6,367 nucleotides of DNA from Spirochaetales bacterium (GTDB taxonomy: Bacteria > Spirochaetota > Spirochaetia > SPDA01), in NCBI GenBank assembly GCA_004525155.1, contig SPDA01000114.1, forward strand, positions 1-6,367, given 5' to 3'. The notes under the pieces are model-generated. The model was not told the DNA's origin. It did no database searches and worked only from the letters and a program-made list of their open reading frames with translations. Below, piece by piece: positions 1-5,870 of this stretch; position 1 is the stretch's first letter, and every line of letters starts with the position of its first letter. The translations under genes were made by a program, and so were the position numbers.

Positions 1-698
1 ATGACTATGCCGCCGACTCCCCGGCTTAAGGCTTCGAGGGAGGAGGTTATCTTGGGTATCATGCCTCCGTTTATCACCCCGGCCTTTATCTCCTGTTCCG
101 CTTCTTCCCTGGTTATTCTGCGCATGACGGCGTTATTTTTCAAAATTCCCGGGATGTCGGAGATATATATGAGCCTGAAGGCCTTGAGGGCTGTTGCCAG
201 ATGCAGGGCAGCCTCGTCCGCGTTTATATTGAGGGCCCGTCCCGTTTTATCCATGGACGTGGAAGCGACTACAGGCGTATATCCGTTATCGAGGAGAAGA
301 TTGAGAATGTCCGGGTTTACTTCCGTAATTCTTCCCGTCCTGGTTGCATCCTCTCCCTGTCCTTCCAGGCTTTCCCCCATAAAAAGAAGACCGTCACTGC
401 CTGTAAGACCGGCGGCCTTGAGAAGGGTATTGAACAGCCGCACAATCTGTTTGTTCATCTTTCCGGAAAGTACCATGTCCACAACATCCATTTCCTCCCT
501 GCCTGTCATGCGAATGCCGTCCTTGAAGACGGACTTAAGCCCCAGGCGGCCGGCAAGGGTGGTGACTTCCGCGCCGCCGCCGTGAACGAGGATGAAGCTG
601 TAAACGGACTCGAGGGATTTCATGTCTTTCGCGAGATTCCTGATCGTTTCCGGCTGGGCGGCCTTGCCGCCGATTTTAATTACGACAACCTGTTTCAT
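1..698 (-). CDS. argB: Acetylglutamate kinase ArgB (3' end cut off by window)
   Basis: Phosphorylates N-acetyl-L-glutamate with ATP, the second step of ornithine/arginine synthesis, in the cytoplasm. The 232 residues present match the amino acid kinase fold in order: IKIGGK at the N-terminus (Lys8), LVHGGGAEV at 37-45, DGIRMT at 60-65 (substrate-binding Arg63), NINADEAA at 157-164 (Asp161), YISDIPGIL at 178-186 and GGMIPKI at 211-217 (Lys216). Lys8, Asp161 and Lys216 correspond to catalytic Lys8, Asp162 and Lys217 of the E. coli enzyme. From the E. coli length (258), roughly 25-35 C-terminal residues lie outside the window. The start at 698 is chosen because GGAG lies 9 nt upstream, inside the end of argC. 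An in-frame ATG at 713 has no such site. The protein starts directly at the first strand, as in E. coli, without the N-terminal helix of arginine-inhibited kinases. The argC stop is 1 bp upstream. Identification is firm. Confidence 0.96.
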   Translation of the reverse strand, partial: MKQVVVIKIGGKAAQPETIRNLAKDMKSLESVYSFILVHGGGAEVTTLAGRLGLKSVFKDGIRMTGREEMDVVDMVLSGKMNKQIVRLFNTLLKAAGLTGSDGLLFMGESLEGQGEDATRTGRITEVNPDILNLLLDNGYTPVVASTSMDKTGRALNINADEAALHLATALKAFRLIYISDIPGILKNNAVMRRITREEAEQEIKAGVINGGMIPKITSSLEALSRGVGGIV

Positions 699-699
699 G

Positions 700-1776
700 T
701 TACAGAGCTCCATGCAGGGAAAGCCCCGTTGCTTCCGGCAGACCGAAGCGTATATTCATGTTTTGAACAGCCTGGCCGGAGGCGCCTTTCACCAGGTTGT
801 CAATGACCGAAAAGAGAAAAAGCCTCGATTTATTTCCCGGGCCGGATTCGGTATGGAAACCGATGTCGCATCTGTTCGTGTCCCATACATCCCGGGTCTG
901 GGGAATCCTGGCTGGCTCGATGCACACAAAAACCCTGCCCGCGTAAGCCGCTTCAAGGCAGGCGCGGACATCTGTCCCCGTGATGCCGGAGGCAAGGTTC
1001 ACGGTTGTGGTAACGGACATGCCGCGTTTTACGGGAATGAGGTGGGGTGTAAAAAAAACTTCCGCTCCGCCGGAACCCGGTTTTCCCGCGGCGGCAAAGG
1101 CGAGATCGGCTTCCTTCTGGATTTCTATGGTATGCCGGTGGGTCCTGCCGGGGGAATAGGCGCCTGCGTTTTCCGTTCTTTCGCAGAAAAGCAGGTTTTC
1201 CGCGGCTTTTTTCCCCGCTCCCGAGATGCCCGAGAGGGCGTTTATTATAAGATCTCCCTGAATCATGCCGCATTTGAGCAGCGGAAAGAGAGGAAGCAGG
1301 GAGGCGGTCGGATAACAGCCCGGATTGGCGATAAGATCCGCCTTTTTGATGTCTTCCGTGTAGATTTCCGCCAGGCCGTAGACCGCCTTGCCCAGCAGGT
1401 CCTGTCTTGGAGGGGCCTGACCGTAGGCTTTGGCAAACATCGCCGGGTCGGGAATCCTGAAATCTGCTGAAAGGTCGATGACTACGCATCGGCCGAAAAA
1501 GGGTTCAAGGATCGCTGCGGAGGCAAGATGAGGAAGGGCCGCGAATACCACATCCGGCTTAAGCGCGGCAGCCTCCTGGACGGTAACGAGGCAGCCGTCC
1601 GTTTTTTCGAGTTTTTCGAGAATCACCGGGGAAAGCCCCGGATCCGCGTCAAGAACCTTTCCTCCCGCTTTGGAAGAGGATACGGGTATAATGGCCTTAA
1701 CATCGGGATGGGTTGCGAGAATGCGCAGAAGCAGCATTCCTGTATAACCGGTTGTACCGCAAATAACAGCTTTCAT
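700..1776 (-). CDS. argC: N-acetyl-gamma-glutamyl-phosphate reductase ArgC
   Basis: Reduces N-acetyl-glutamyl 5-phosphate to the semialdehyde with NADPH, the third step of arginine synthesis and the one using the ArgB product. The 358 residues are a full-length family member. A Rossmann nucleotide-binding motif CGTTGYTG is at residues 6-13, and VIDLSADFRI is at 99-108. The catalytic cysteine is Cys154 in ANPGCYPTA. RTHRHTIEI at 211-219 carries the expected active-site histidine (His215 by family pattern), FTPHLIPVKRGM spans 242-253, and the conserved VQNMNIRFG lies near the C-terminus. The ATG at 1776 overlaps the argR stop in an ATGA, and GGAG sits 8 nt upstream, which supports this start and coupled translation. 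The stop (700-702) is 1 bp before argB. No frameshift or missing key residue is apparent. Confidence 0.97.
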   Translation of the reverse strand: MKAVICGTTGYTGMLLLRILATHPDVKAIIPVSSSKAGGKVLDADPGLSPVILEKLEKTDGCLVTVQEAAALKPDVVFAALPHLASAAILEPFFGRCVVIDLSADFRIPDPAMFAKAYGQAPPRQDLLGKAVYGLAEIYTEDIKKADLIANPGCYPTASLLPLFPLLKCGMIQGDLIINALSGISGAGKKAAENLLFCERTENAGAYSPGRTHRHTIEIQKEADLAFAAAGKPGSGGAEVFFTPHLIPVKRGMSVTTTVNLASGITGTDVRACLEAAYAGRVFVCIEPARIPQTRDVWDTNRCDIGFHTESGPGNKSRLFLFSVIDNLVKGASGQAVQNMNIRFGLPEATGLSLHGAL

Positions 1777-2249
1777 TCTTCTATCTCCAGTTGCGGCAGC
1801 TGTCCCATGAATGCCGCAAGAAAGTCTCGTTTGTCGGCCCCTTCTTTCAGGACCAGAATTATGGTGTCGTCCCCGGCTACGGTGCCCAGGACCTGGGGAA
1901 TTTTCAAATTATCCAGGGCAAAGGCGACGCTGTGGGCGTGCCCCGGAAGGGTATGCAGCAAACCGAGATTGCCGGAAAAGTCAATCGAAACAAATCCCCT
2001 GTAAATATCCTGTACCAGGTCGTCGTCTGTTTCCCTTATATCATCGGTCAGGGGCGGGTTGTAGTAAAAACCGCCTTTTCCGTCGGGAATTTTTCCTGCT
2101 TTGAGGTAGCTTAAGTCCCTGGAAAGGGTGGCCTGGGTTATGATATAGCCCATGCCCTTAAGGATACCCTGCAGTTCTTCCTGGTTCCCGATTTTCTGAT
2201 CGCGGATTATCTGTTTTATTGCCTGAAGCCTTCCTGTTTTATTGTTCAT
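1773..2249 (-). CDS. argR: Arginine repressor ArgR
   Basis: Arginine-responsive DNA-binding regulator of the ArgR/AhrC family; family members are hexamers that use L-arginine as co-repressor. With the ATG at 2249 the protein has 158 residues, close to the family norm of about 150. Residues 1-70 form the winged helix-turn-helix, including GYIITQATLSRDL (34-46) with the DNA-contacting Ser43-Arg44 pair. The C-terminal oligomerisation and arginine-binding domain carries LPGHAHSVAFALDN (101-114) and the diagnostic GTVAGDDT (122-129), whose acidic residues bind arginine. Tandem GTG codons at 2258 and 2255 are in frame upstream. I prefer the ATG because GGTG lies a few bases before it and no Shine-Dalgarno site precedes the GTGs, but this start is not certain. 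It is the first gene of argRCB, and two ARG boxes over its promoter predict autoregulation. It overlaps argC by 4 bp. Confidence 0.95.
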   Translation of the reverse strand: MNNKTGRLQAIKQIIRDQKIGNQEELQGILKGMGYIITQATLSRDLSYLKAGKIPDGKGGFYYNPPLTDDIRETDDDLVQDIYRGFVSIDFSGNLGLLHTLPGHAHSVAFALDNLKIPQVLGTVAGDDTIILVLKEGADKRDFLAAFMGQLPQLEIEE

Positions 2250-2261
2250 GGGCACCACGAA

Positions 2262-2279
2262 TTTGTATATTTATACAAA
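2262..2279. promoter_or_regulatory. ARG box 1, perfect 18-bp palindrome (ArgR operator)
   Basis: TTTGTATATTTATACAAA is a perfect inverted repeat with 8-bp arms around TT, the length and AT-rich make-up of a classical 18-bp ARG box. It lies in the predicted argR leader, between the promoter -10 and the start codon. It is exactly 3 bp from a second, weaker box. This arrangement is established for ArgR operators in E. coli; binding here is inferred. Confidence 0.85.
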
Positions 2280-2282
2280 AAT

Positions 2283-2300
2283 TATGCATAAATATACAAA
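2283..2300. promoter_or_regulatory. ARG box 2, imperfect 18-bp palindrome over the -10
   Basis: TATGCATAAATATACAAA matches the first box in its right arm (TATACAAA) and at 6 of 8 positions in its left arm. The two boxes are 21 bp centre to centre, so hexameric ArgR could bind both on one DNA face. This box covers the whole predicted -10 hexamer (2291-2296), so binding should block RNA polymerase. Confidence 0.8.
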
Positions 2301-2319
2301 CGTCTTGTGTCTTTGTCAA
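2291..2319 (-). promoter_or_regulatory. argRCB sigma-70-type promoter
   Basis: On the minus strand a consensus -35 TTGACA (2314-2319) is followed by a 17-bp spacer and the -10 TATATT (2291-2296, 5 of 6 consensus). Transcription should start near 2284, giving a leader of about 35 nt before the argR ATG. A run of eight T residues on the same strand (2331-2338) lies just upstream and may bend the DNA. Confidence 0.85.
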
Positions 2320-2568
2320 GTAGAGCGGATAAAAAAAAGCAGATTCAAGAGGCGAGTGGCAAAGCCGTTTCATGGAGATAAAAGAATCAATCCAATTGGC
2401 TTATTATGCCTCCTGAACCTGCGAAGATATAAAAGCATTATATATCCTATTCTGCGGATGCGTCTATAAAAAAATGCATTATAACGATAAATTAATGACA
2501 TTTGAAGATACCGGCGGATCCTGCAGACCGGATGAAAGAAATCCCGGTCATTGTACCGGCCTGCAGGT
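2301..2568. other. AT-rich intergenic region without a convincing gene
   Basis: Between the argR control region and the end of the cysteine-cluster gene. It holds the argR -35 (2314-2319), an A/T tract (2331-2338), the short palindrome CCAATTGG (about 2392-2399), a run of A followed by TGCATTATA (about 2468-2482), and the inverted repeat at 2520-2568. No reading frame here shows coding character, and no tRNA-like fold or classical terminator was seen. Confidence 0.6.
2520..2568 (-). repeat. Inverted repeat at the 3' end of the cysteine-cluster gene
   Basis: Arms CCTGCAGACCGG (2520-2531) and CCGGCCTGCAGG (2557-2568) are complementary at 11 of 12 positions, and the mismatch is a G-U pair in minus-strand RNA. 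The stem begins directly after the stop codon at 2569-2571 and encloses a 25-nt loop. A shorter alternative stem, ACCGG (2527-2531) with CCGGT (2545-2549), could compete. No U-run follows, so it is not a standard intrinsic terminator. It could protect the mRNA 3' end or assist termination. Confidence 0.5.
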
Positions 2569-3117
2569 TCAGGTAGCCAGGGGTTCAGGCAGGGCACAGA
2601 TGTCGAAAAACTCCTCAGCCTGCGTTTCCAGCGCTGTTTTTCTCTGATCTTCCGCCAGAAGGCAGCAGTCGCAGTTCTCCGGAATCACGTCCTCACCGCG
2701 TTCACCGCTGAAGAAGAGTACTCCGCGCTGCCAGGTCAGGGGAAAGAGTCTGCAGATGGAAGGCACAATCCGTTTGGAAACACCGCCGGTGCGGGCCAGC
2801 ATATACAACACGCAGCCTTTACCGAGGGGATTATGAAAAACACAGTACCCGGAGGCGCCTACCCGGGATCTGATTGAATCGCTGCCCAGATATTCCGTGT
2901 CCCCGGACCAGGATTCAAAACTTTCTTCCAGGGAGGTCTCGGTAAGTTTTTCCAGCTGAAGCCGGTGCAGGTGCATGAGGTCGTAGGATTCCCGGTCCAC
3001 ATCGCAGCCGAATCTGCAGCAGGAGTCTTCACATGATGTGCCCATGCAGCCCCGGCTGCTGAATCCTTTTCTGGTGTTTAACTGCTGCGGTATGGTGTGT
3101 ATATAAATTTTATTCAT
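2569..3117 (-). CDS. DUF3109/YkgJ-like cysteine-cluster protein
   Basis: A 182-residue soluble protein with 12 cysteines, probably binding zinc, iron or an Fe-S cluster; its cellular role is unknown. The N-terminal cluster is Cys24-x4-Cys29-x3-Cys33-Cys34 followed by Cys38. A second block holds GYCVFHNPLGKGCVLY (90-105; Cys92, Cys102) and a third SICRLFPL (120-127; Cys122). This order, C-x4-C-x3-CC then CxF, a Cys before a short aliphatic-aromatic stretch, and a Cys ahead of L-[FY]-P, agrees with the DUF3109 and YkgJ cysteine-cluster families as I remember them. A further Cys149-x-Cys151-Cys152 motif lies towards the C-terminus. No signal peptide or membrane segment is visible. The ATG at 3117 lacks a clear Shine-Dalgarno site, but the next Met (25) would remove Cys24. 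It lies 108 bp downstream of the TPR-Clp gene on the same strand, so co-transcription is possible. The gene is convincing; the exact family is moderately sure. Confidence 0.75.
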   Translation of the reverse strand: MNKIYIHTIPQQLNTRKGFSSRGCMGTSCEDSCCRFGCDVDRESYDLMHLHRLQLEKLTETSLEESFESWSGDTEYLGSDSIRSRVGASGYCVFHNPLGKGCVLYMLARTGGVSKRIVPSICRLFPLTWQRGVLFFSGERGEDVIPENCDCCLLAEDQRKTALETQAEEFFDICALPEPLAT

Positions 3118-3160
3118 GATTTTACGGCTGGTTTGTCTGCACGATGATCAGTTTTTTTTC

Positions 3161-3223
3161 GTCTGCAGAAATGTATCACGGAATTAATCGAACGGCAAGA
3201 TGGCTCCGCCTCCTGCTGCAGAC
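3161..3223. repeat. Inverted repeat with 8-bp arms after the TPR-Clp stop
   Basis: GTCTGCAG (3161-3168) and CTGCAGAC (3216-3223) are perfect complements 47 nt apart. The right arm lies 2 bp beyond the stop codon of the TPR-Clp gene. An A-run follows on the transcribed strand rather than a U-run, so a minus-strand intrinsic terminator is not supported. GTCTGCA also occurs at 3135-3141. Confidence 0.35.
3170..3198 (-). promoter_or_regulatory. Possible promoter for the cysteine-cluster gene
   Basis: Minus-strand TTGCCG (3193-3198, 4 of 6 to consensus) and TACATT (3170-3175, 4 of 6) are 17 bp apart, about 55 bp upstream of the ATG at 3117. The optimal spacing and position are the only support. 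The gene could instead be read through from the TPR-Clp gene. Confidence 0.3.
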
Positions 3224-3225
3224 TG

Positions 3226-5733
3226 TTATCCCGGTGTAATGACAAGCTCCTTGTCGTAGGAGAGGGTCAGCACGCTTTTTTTTATTCTGTTGTCGAAGAT
3301 GTACCGGACGAGCGGTGAAATGACAAAAGTGTTGAAAGCCCGCTGCATGTTTCTCGCGCCGAACTCCGGGTTGTAGCCTTCCGATATCAGGGCCTCCACG
3401 AGGGAATCCTCGAAAACGAGTTCCACGCCTTCCTCCCTGAATCTTTCCCCGGCGGTTTTAAAAAGACTGCGGAGAACGATGCTGCGCACTTCCGGAAGTC
3501 CCAGGGAGTTGAACATGACCACCTCGTCTATCCTGTTTATGAATTCCTTGGGGAAGCGGGTGGACAGCTGGGCGATTACTTCTTCCATCACGTCCGCCTT
3601 GCCTTTAGACGTATCGAAACCGATGCGGTTACGCGCCTTGACCACGGCGTTGCTGGTCATGATGACCGTTACATCGGAGAAATACACTTTCCGCCCCCGT
3701 GAATCGGTAAGCTTCCCTTCGTCGAAGACCTGGAGAAAAAGCCGCACGACTTCCTGATGGGCCTTTTCAATTTCGTCCAGCAGGAGGATGCTCGTGGGAT
3801 TGTCCTCTATCAGCATGCTGATAGAGGAAGGGTTGTCGTATCCCACGTATCCCGGCGGGGAACCGATTATTTTTGCTGTCGCATTGGGTTCCGAATACTC
3901 GGACATGTCCAGCCTAATGAGCTTGTTTTCATTGCCGAACAGATGGCGGGCCAGGCGTTTTGCGAGAAAGGTTTTTCCGACGCCCGTCGGCCCGGTAAAC
4001 ATGAAAACGCCGTCCGGCCGCTCGGGGTTCATATCGAGCCTGCGCTTGGTTATCCGGAGTATATTGCAGACCGCGGCAATGGCTTCATCCTGGCCGAAAA
4101 TATCCTCCTTAAGCCGTTCTTCCAGCTGGCCCAGTGCATCCAGTTCGGATTCATGGCCGGCGAGGAACCGTATGCCCGTTATTTCGGAGACCATGTCCTG
4201 GATGTCCCTCGTGGTAATGTCCCGCTTTCCCTGAAGCGATGCCCTGGCCGCGAGTTTTTCAAACAGGTCAATGGCTTTGTCGGGAAAACAACGCTTCTTG
4301 ATATACTTCTGTGTATAATCGACAATCTCCTTTGCGTTATCCATGGTGTAGTTTATCTTGTAGTATTCATTGGTTCCCTTCAATTTCATTTCCAGGATTT
4401 TTTTGGTGGCTTCCGGCGATAGTTCCTCCACCTTTACAGGATAAAGCCGGCGTTCAAAGGCGGCATCCTGCTCGATGTATTTTCTGTATTCCTCCAGGGT
4501 TGTGGCGCCTATGCAGCGTATTTCCCCCCGGGCCAGAGCGGGTTTGAACATTTCCGCCACATCGAGATCGCTCCCTTCCACCACGCCTGCCCCCATGATG
4601 GTATGCATTTCGTCTATGAAAAGAATGATGTCCGGGTTGTTCTTCGCGTCTTCGAGAATGCGTTTAACCTTGTCCTCCAGCACGCCCCGGTATTTGGTTC
4701 CCGCCACGAGTTCGCCTATACTGATCTCTATGATTTCCTTGGTCCTGAAAAATTCGGGTACCTTGCCTTCCGTTATCCGCCGTGCGAGTCCTTCCACTAT
4801 GGCGGTTTTACCGGTTCCCGCCATGCCGACCAGTACCGGGTTGTTTTTAAACCGTTTGTAGAGAACCTCGAGAACCGTTTCTATTTCTTTTTCTCTGCCG
4901 TAGATTTCGGGAATTTTCCCCGCTTTCGCCAGCTCGTTTAAATTACGACCTATCTTTTTAACAAAGGAGCTGCCGGCGGCGGTTTCCGTCTTTGCCGGTT
5001 CCCCGGCGGAATTTTCTTTGTCCTTTCCTTCTTCATCCCCCTCCGTATAAAAATCTCCCAATTCGGAAATCCTCTTGTTTACCGCATCCAGTTCATTCTG
5101 GGCAAAGGCGTACTTGGGATCAATTTCCAGGGCTTTCTCAAAATACTTTTTCGCTTTTTTCAGTTCCGCGCGGATTTCCGCTATATTGCCGAGATTGTAA
5201 TAGGCATATTTGTATCCCGGATCCGTCATGAGGACCTTGTTATAAAGTTCCTCGGCCTTTTCGTATTCGGTCCTGTCGTAATATATGTTGCCAAGCCGGT
5301 TCAGGGCGCTTACGTAATTTGGACGGAGTTTCAGGGTCTTTTCGAGAAATTCCTCCTCTTTCTGCCTGTCTCCCCGCTGAAAGGCCACCATGGCAAGGTT
5401 AAAGTACCCGACGTAATAGGTGCTGTTCTTTTCAATGGTCTTCCGGTAAAGAGTTTCCGCTTTGTCGTACTCCTTCGCGTCATACCAGAGGTTGCCGAGT
5501 TCGATGAGGGGGTCGAGATAGTTTTCGTCAATCTCTGCGGCTTTCTCGTACATGTACCGTGCCCGCTCGATTTCATTCATATATTTGTAACAGAGGCCCA
5601 TGTTGTAATAGGCATCTTTGAACCCGGAATCTTCATTGACGGTTTTTTCGAAAAACTCCAGTGCTTTGCCGTAGTTCTGTTCTTTCAGGTAGCCCAGGGC
5701 CTTGTCATAGGAATCTTTTGCCTTTTCGTTCAT
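3226..5733 (-). CDS. TPR-fused Clp/Hsp100 double-AAA+ unfoldase
   Basis: A predicted cytoplasmic ATP-driven protein unfoldase of the ClpA/ClpC/ClpB class, 835 residues. Six tandem 34-residue TPRs fill about 7-210, followed by a capping helix and an acidic, flexible linker (about 226-256). The first AAA+ module has Walker A GMAGTGKT (303-310), pore loop KYRG (347-350), Walker B ILFIDE (370-375) and arginine pair ERRL (427-430). The second has Walker A GPTGVGKT (581-588), pore loop GYVGYD (628-633), Walker B ILLLDE (649-654), INRID (732-736) and sensor-2 GARNMQR (792-798). The usual N-terminal Clp domain is absent. The modules are joined without the coiled-coil middle domain of ClpB/ClpC, as in ClpA. 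Ile704-Gly705-Phe706 falls where ClpA/ClpC have the ClpP-docking triplet. The ATG at 5733 has AAAGGAG 5 nt upstream, a strong site. ATPase and unfoldase activity are inferred with good confidence; substrates and any peptidase partner are unknown. T6SS ClpV is unlikely because no T6SS genes adjoin. Confidence 0.93.
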   Translation of the reverse strand: MNEKAKDSYDKALGYLKEQNYGKALEFFEKTVNEDSGFKDAYYNMGLCYKYMNEIERARYMYEKAAEIDENYLDPLIELGNLWYDAKEYDKAETLYRKTIEKNSTYYVGYFNLAMVAFQRGDRQKEEEFLEKTLKLRPNYVSALNRLGNIYYDRTEYEKAEELYNKVLMTDPGYKYAYYNLGNIAEIRAELKKAKKYFEKALEIDPKYAFAQNELDAVNKRISELGDFYTEGDEEGKDKENSAGEPAKTETAAGSSFVKKIGRNLNELAKAGKIPEIYGREKEIETVLEVLYKRFKNNPVLVGMAGTGKTAIVEGLARRITEGKVPEFFRTKEIIEISIGELVAGTKYRGVLEDKVKRILEDAKNNPDIILFIDEMHTIMGAGVVEGSDLDVAEMFKPALARGEIRCIGATTLEEYRKYIEQDAAFERRLYPVKVEELSPEATKKILEMKLKGTNEYYKINYTMDNAKEIVDYTQKYIKKRCFPDKAIDLFEKLAARASLQGKRDITTRDIQDMVSEITGIRFLAGHESELDALGQLEERLKEDIFGQDEAIAAVCNILRITKRRLDMNPERPDGVFMFTGPTGVGKTFLAKRLARHLFGNENKLIRLDMSEYSEPNATAKIIGSPPGYVGYDNPSSISMLIEDNPTSILLLDEIEKAHQEVVRLFLQVFDEGKLTDSRGRKVYFSDVTVIMTSNAVVKARNRIGFDTSKGKADVMEEVIAQLSTRFPKEFINRIDEVVMFNSLGLPEVRSIVLRSLFKTAGERFREEGVELVFEDSLVEALISEGYNPEFGARNMQRAFNTFVISPLVRYIFDNRIKKSVLTLSYDKELVITPG

Positions 5734-5748
5734 GTCCGCTCCTTTACG

Positions 5749-5768
5749 GATAGAGTATACTCTCTATC
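5749..5768. promoter_or_regulatory. 20-bp inverted repeat upstream of the TPR-Clp gene (possible operator)
   Basis: GATAGAG-TATACT-CTCTATC has perfect 7-bp arms around 6 bp. It also contains the 12-bp perfect palindrome AGAGTATACTCT (5752-5763). It ends 16 bp before the clp start codon, just before the Shine-Dalgarno site. On the minus strand it includes TATACT (5754-5759), a possible -10 with no good -35 at the right distance. It could be a repressor operator or a 5'-leader hairpin. It resembles neither CIRCE nor the CtsR heptad repeat. Confidence 0.5.
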
Positions 5769-5816
5769 ACCGGTGTTTTTCATGCACTAAACGAATTTGT
5801 TTTCAATTTCCCTCTC

Positions 5817-5822
5817 TGTCAA
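5817..5822 (-). promoter_or_regulatory. Consensus -35 hexamer, possible part of the TPR-Clp promoter
   Basis: TTGACA on the minus strand lies about 85 bp upstream of the clp ATG. The hexamers 16-18 bp downstream (ACAAAT, CAAATT, AAATTC) are poor -10 matches, so this is only a weak promoter candidate. No better promoter for the clp gene was found. Confidence 0.25.
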
Positions 5823-5831
5823 TACTCAGCG

Positions 5832-5852
5832 CCGGTTCTGAACCGCCGGTTC
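5832..5852. repeat. CCGGTTC repeats with short inverted repeat upstream of the rightward promoter
   Basis: CGGTTC-T-GAACCG (5833-5845) is a perfect inverted repeat with a 1-bp centre. CCGGTTC occurs directly at 5832-5838 and again at 5846-5852, 14 bp apart. The group ends 18 bp before the -35 of the 5871-5899 promoter, a position suited to an activator or repressor. No known regulator consensus was recognised. Confidence 0.4.
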
Positions 5853-5870
5853 CATTTATTACCGGAAAAA

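Noticed and set aside
622..1470. Long plus-strand open frame opposite argC
   Set aside because: Antisense shadow of argC, whose catalytic and binding motifs are all intact on the other strand.
2331..2338. Minus-strand T8 run as an intrinsic terminator upstream of argR
   Set aside because: No GC-rich hairpin could be drawn in the sequence immediately before the run.
2242..2469. Plus-strand 75-codon open frame across the argR operators
   Set aside because: It reads through the ARG boxes and promoter, the composition is not protein-like, and no promoter or ribosome site was seen for it.
2370..2597. Minus-strand 75-codon open frame overlapping the end of the cysteine-cluster gene
   Set aside because: Arg/Tyr/Ile-rich translation without recognisable motifs, no good ribosome site, and it runs through the inverted repeat and AT-rich spacer. 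Most likely chance.
3757..4422. Plus-strand 221-codon open frame opposite the TPR-Clp gene
   Set aside because: Lies antisense to fully conserved AAA+ motifs and shows no domain of its own.
3226..5733. Assignment as ClpV of a type VI secretion system, or as ClpB disaggregase
   Set aside because: No secretion-system gene adjoins it. The middle coiled-coil domain needed for ClpB work with DnaK is missing, and the IGF triplet fits ClpA/ClpC better.
5749..5768. CIRCE or CtsR heat-shock operator upstream of the Clp gene
   Set aside because: The palindrome is neither TTAGCACTC-N9-GAGTGCTAA nor a tandem GGTCAAA-type heptad.
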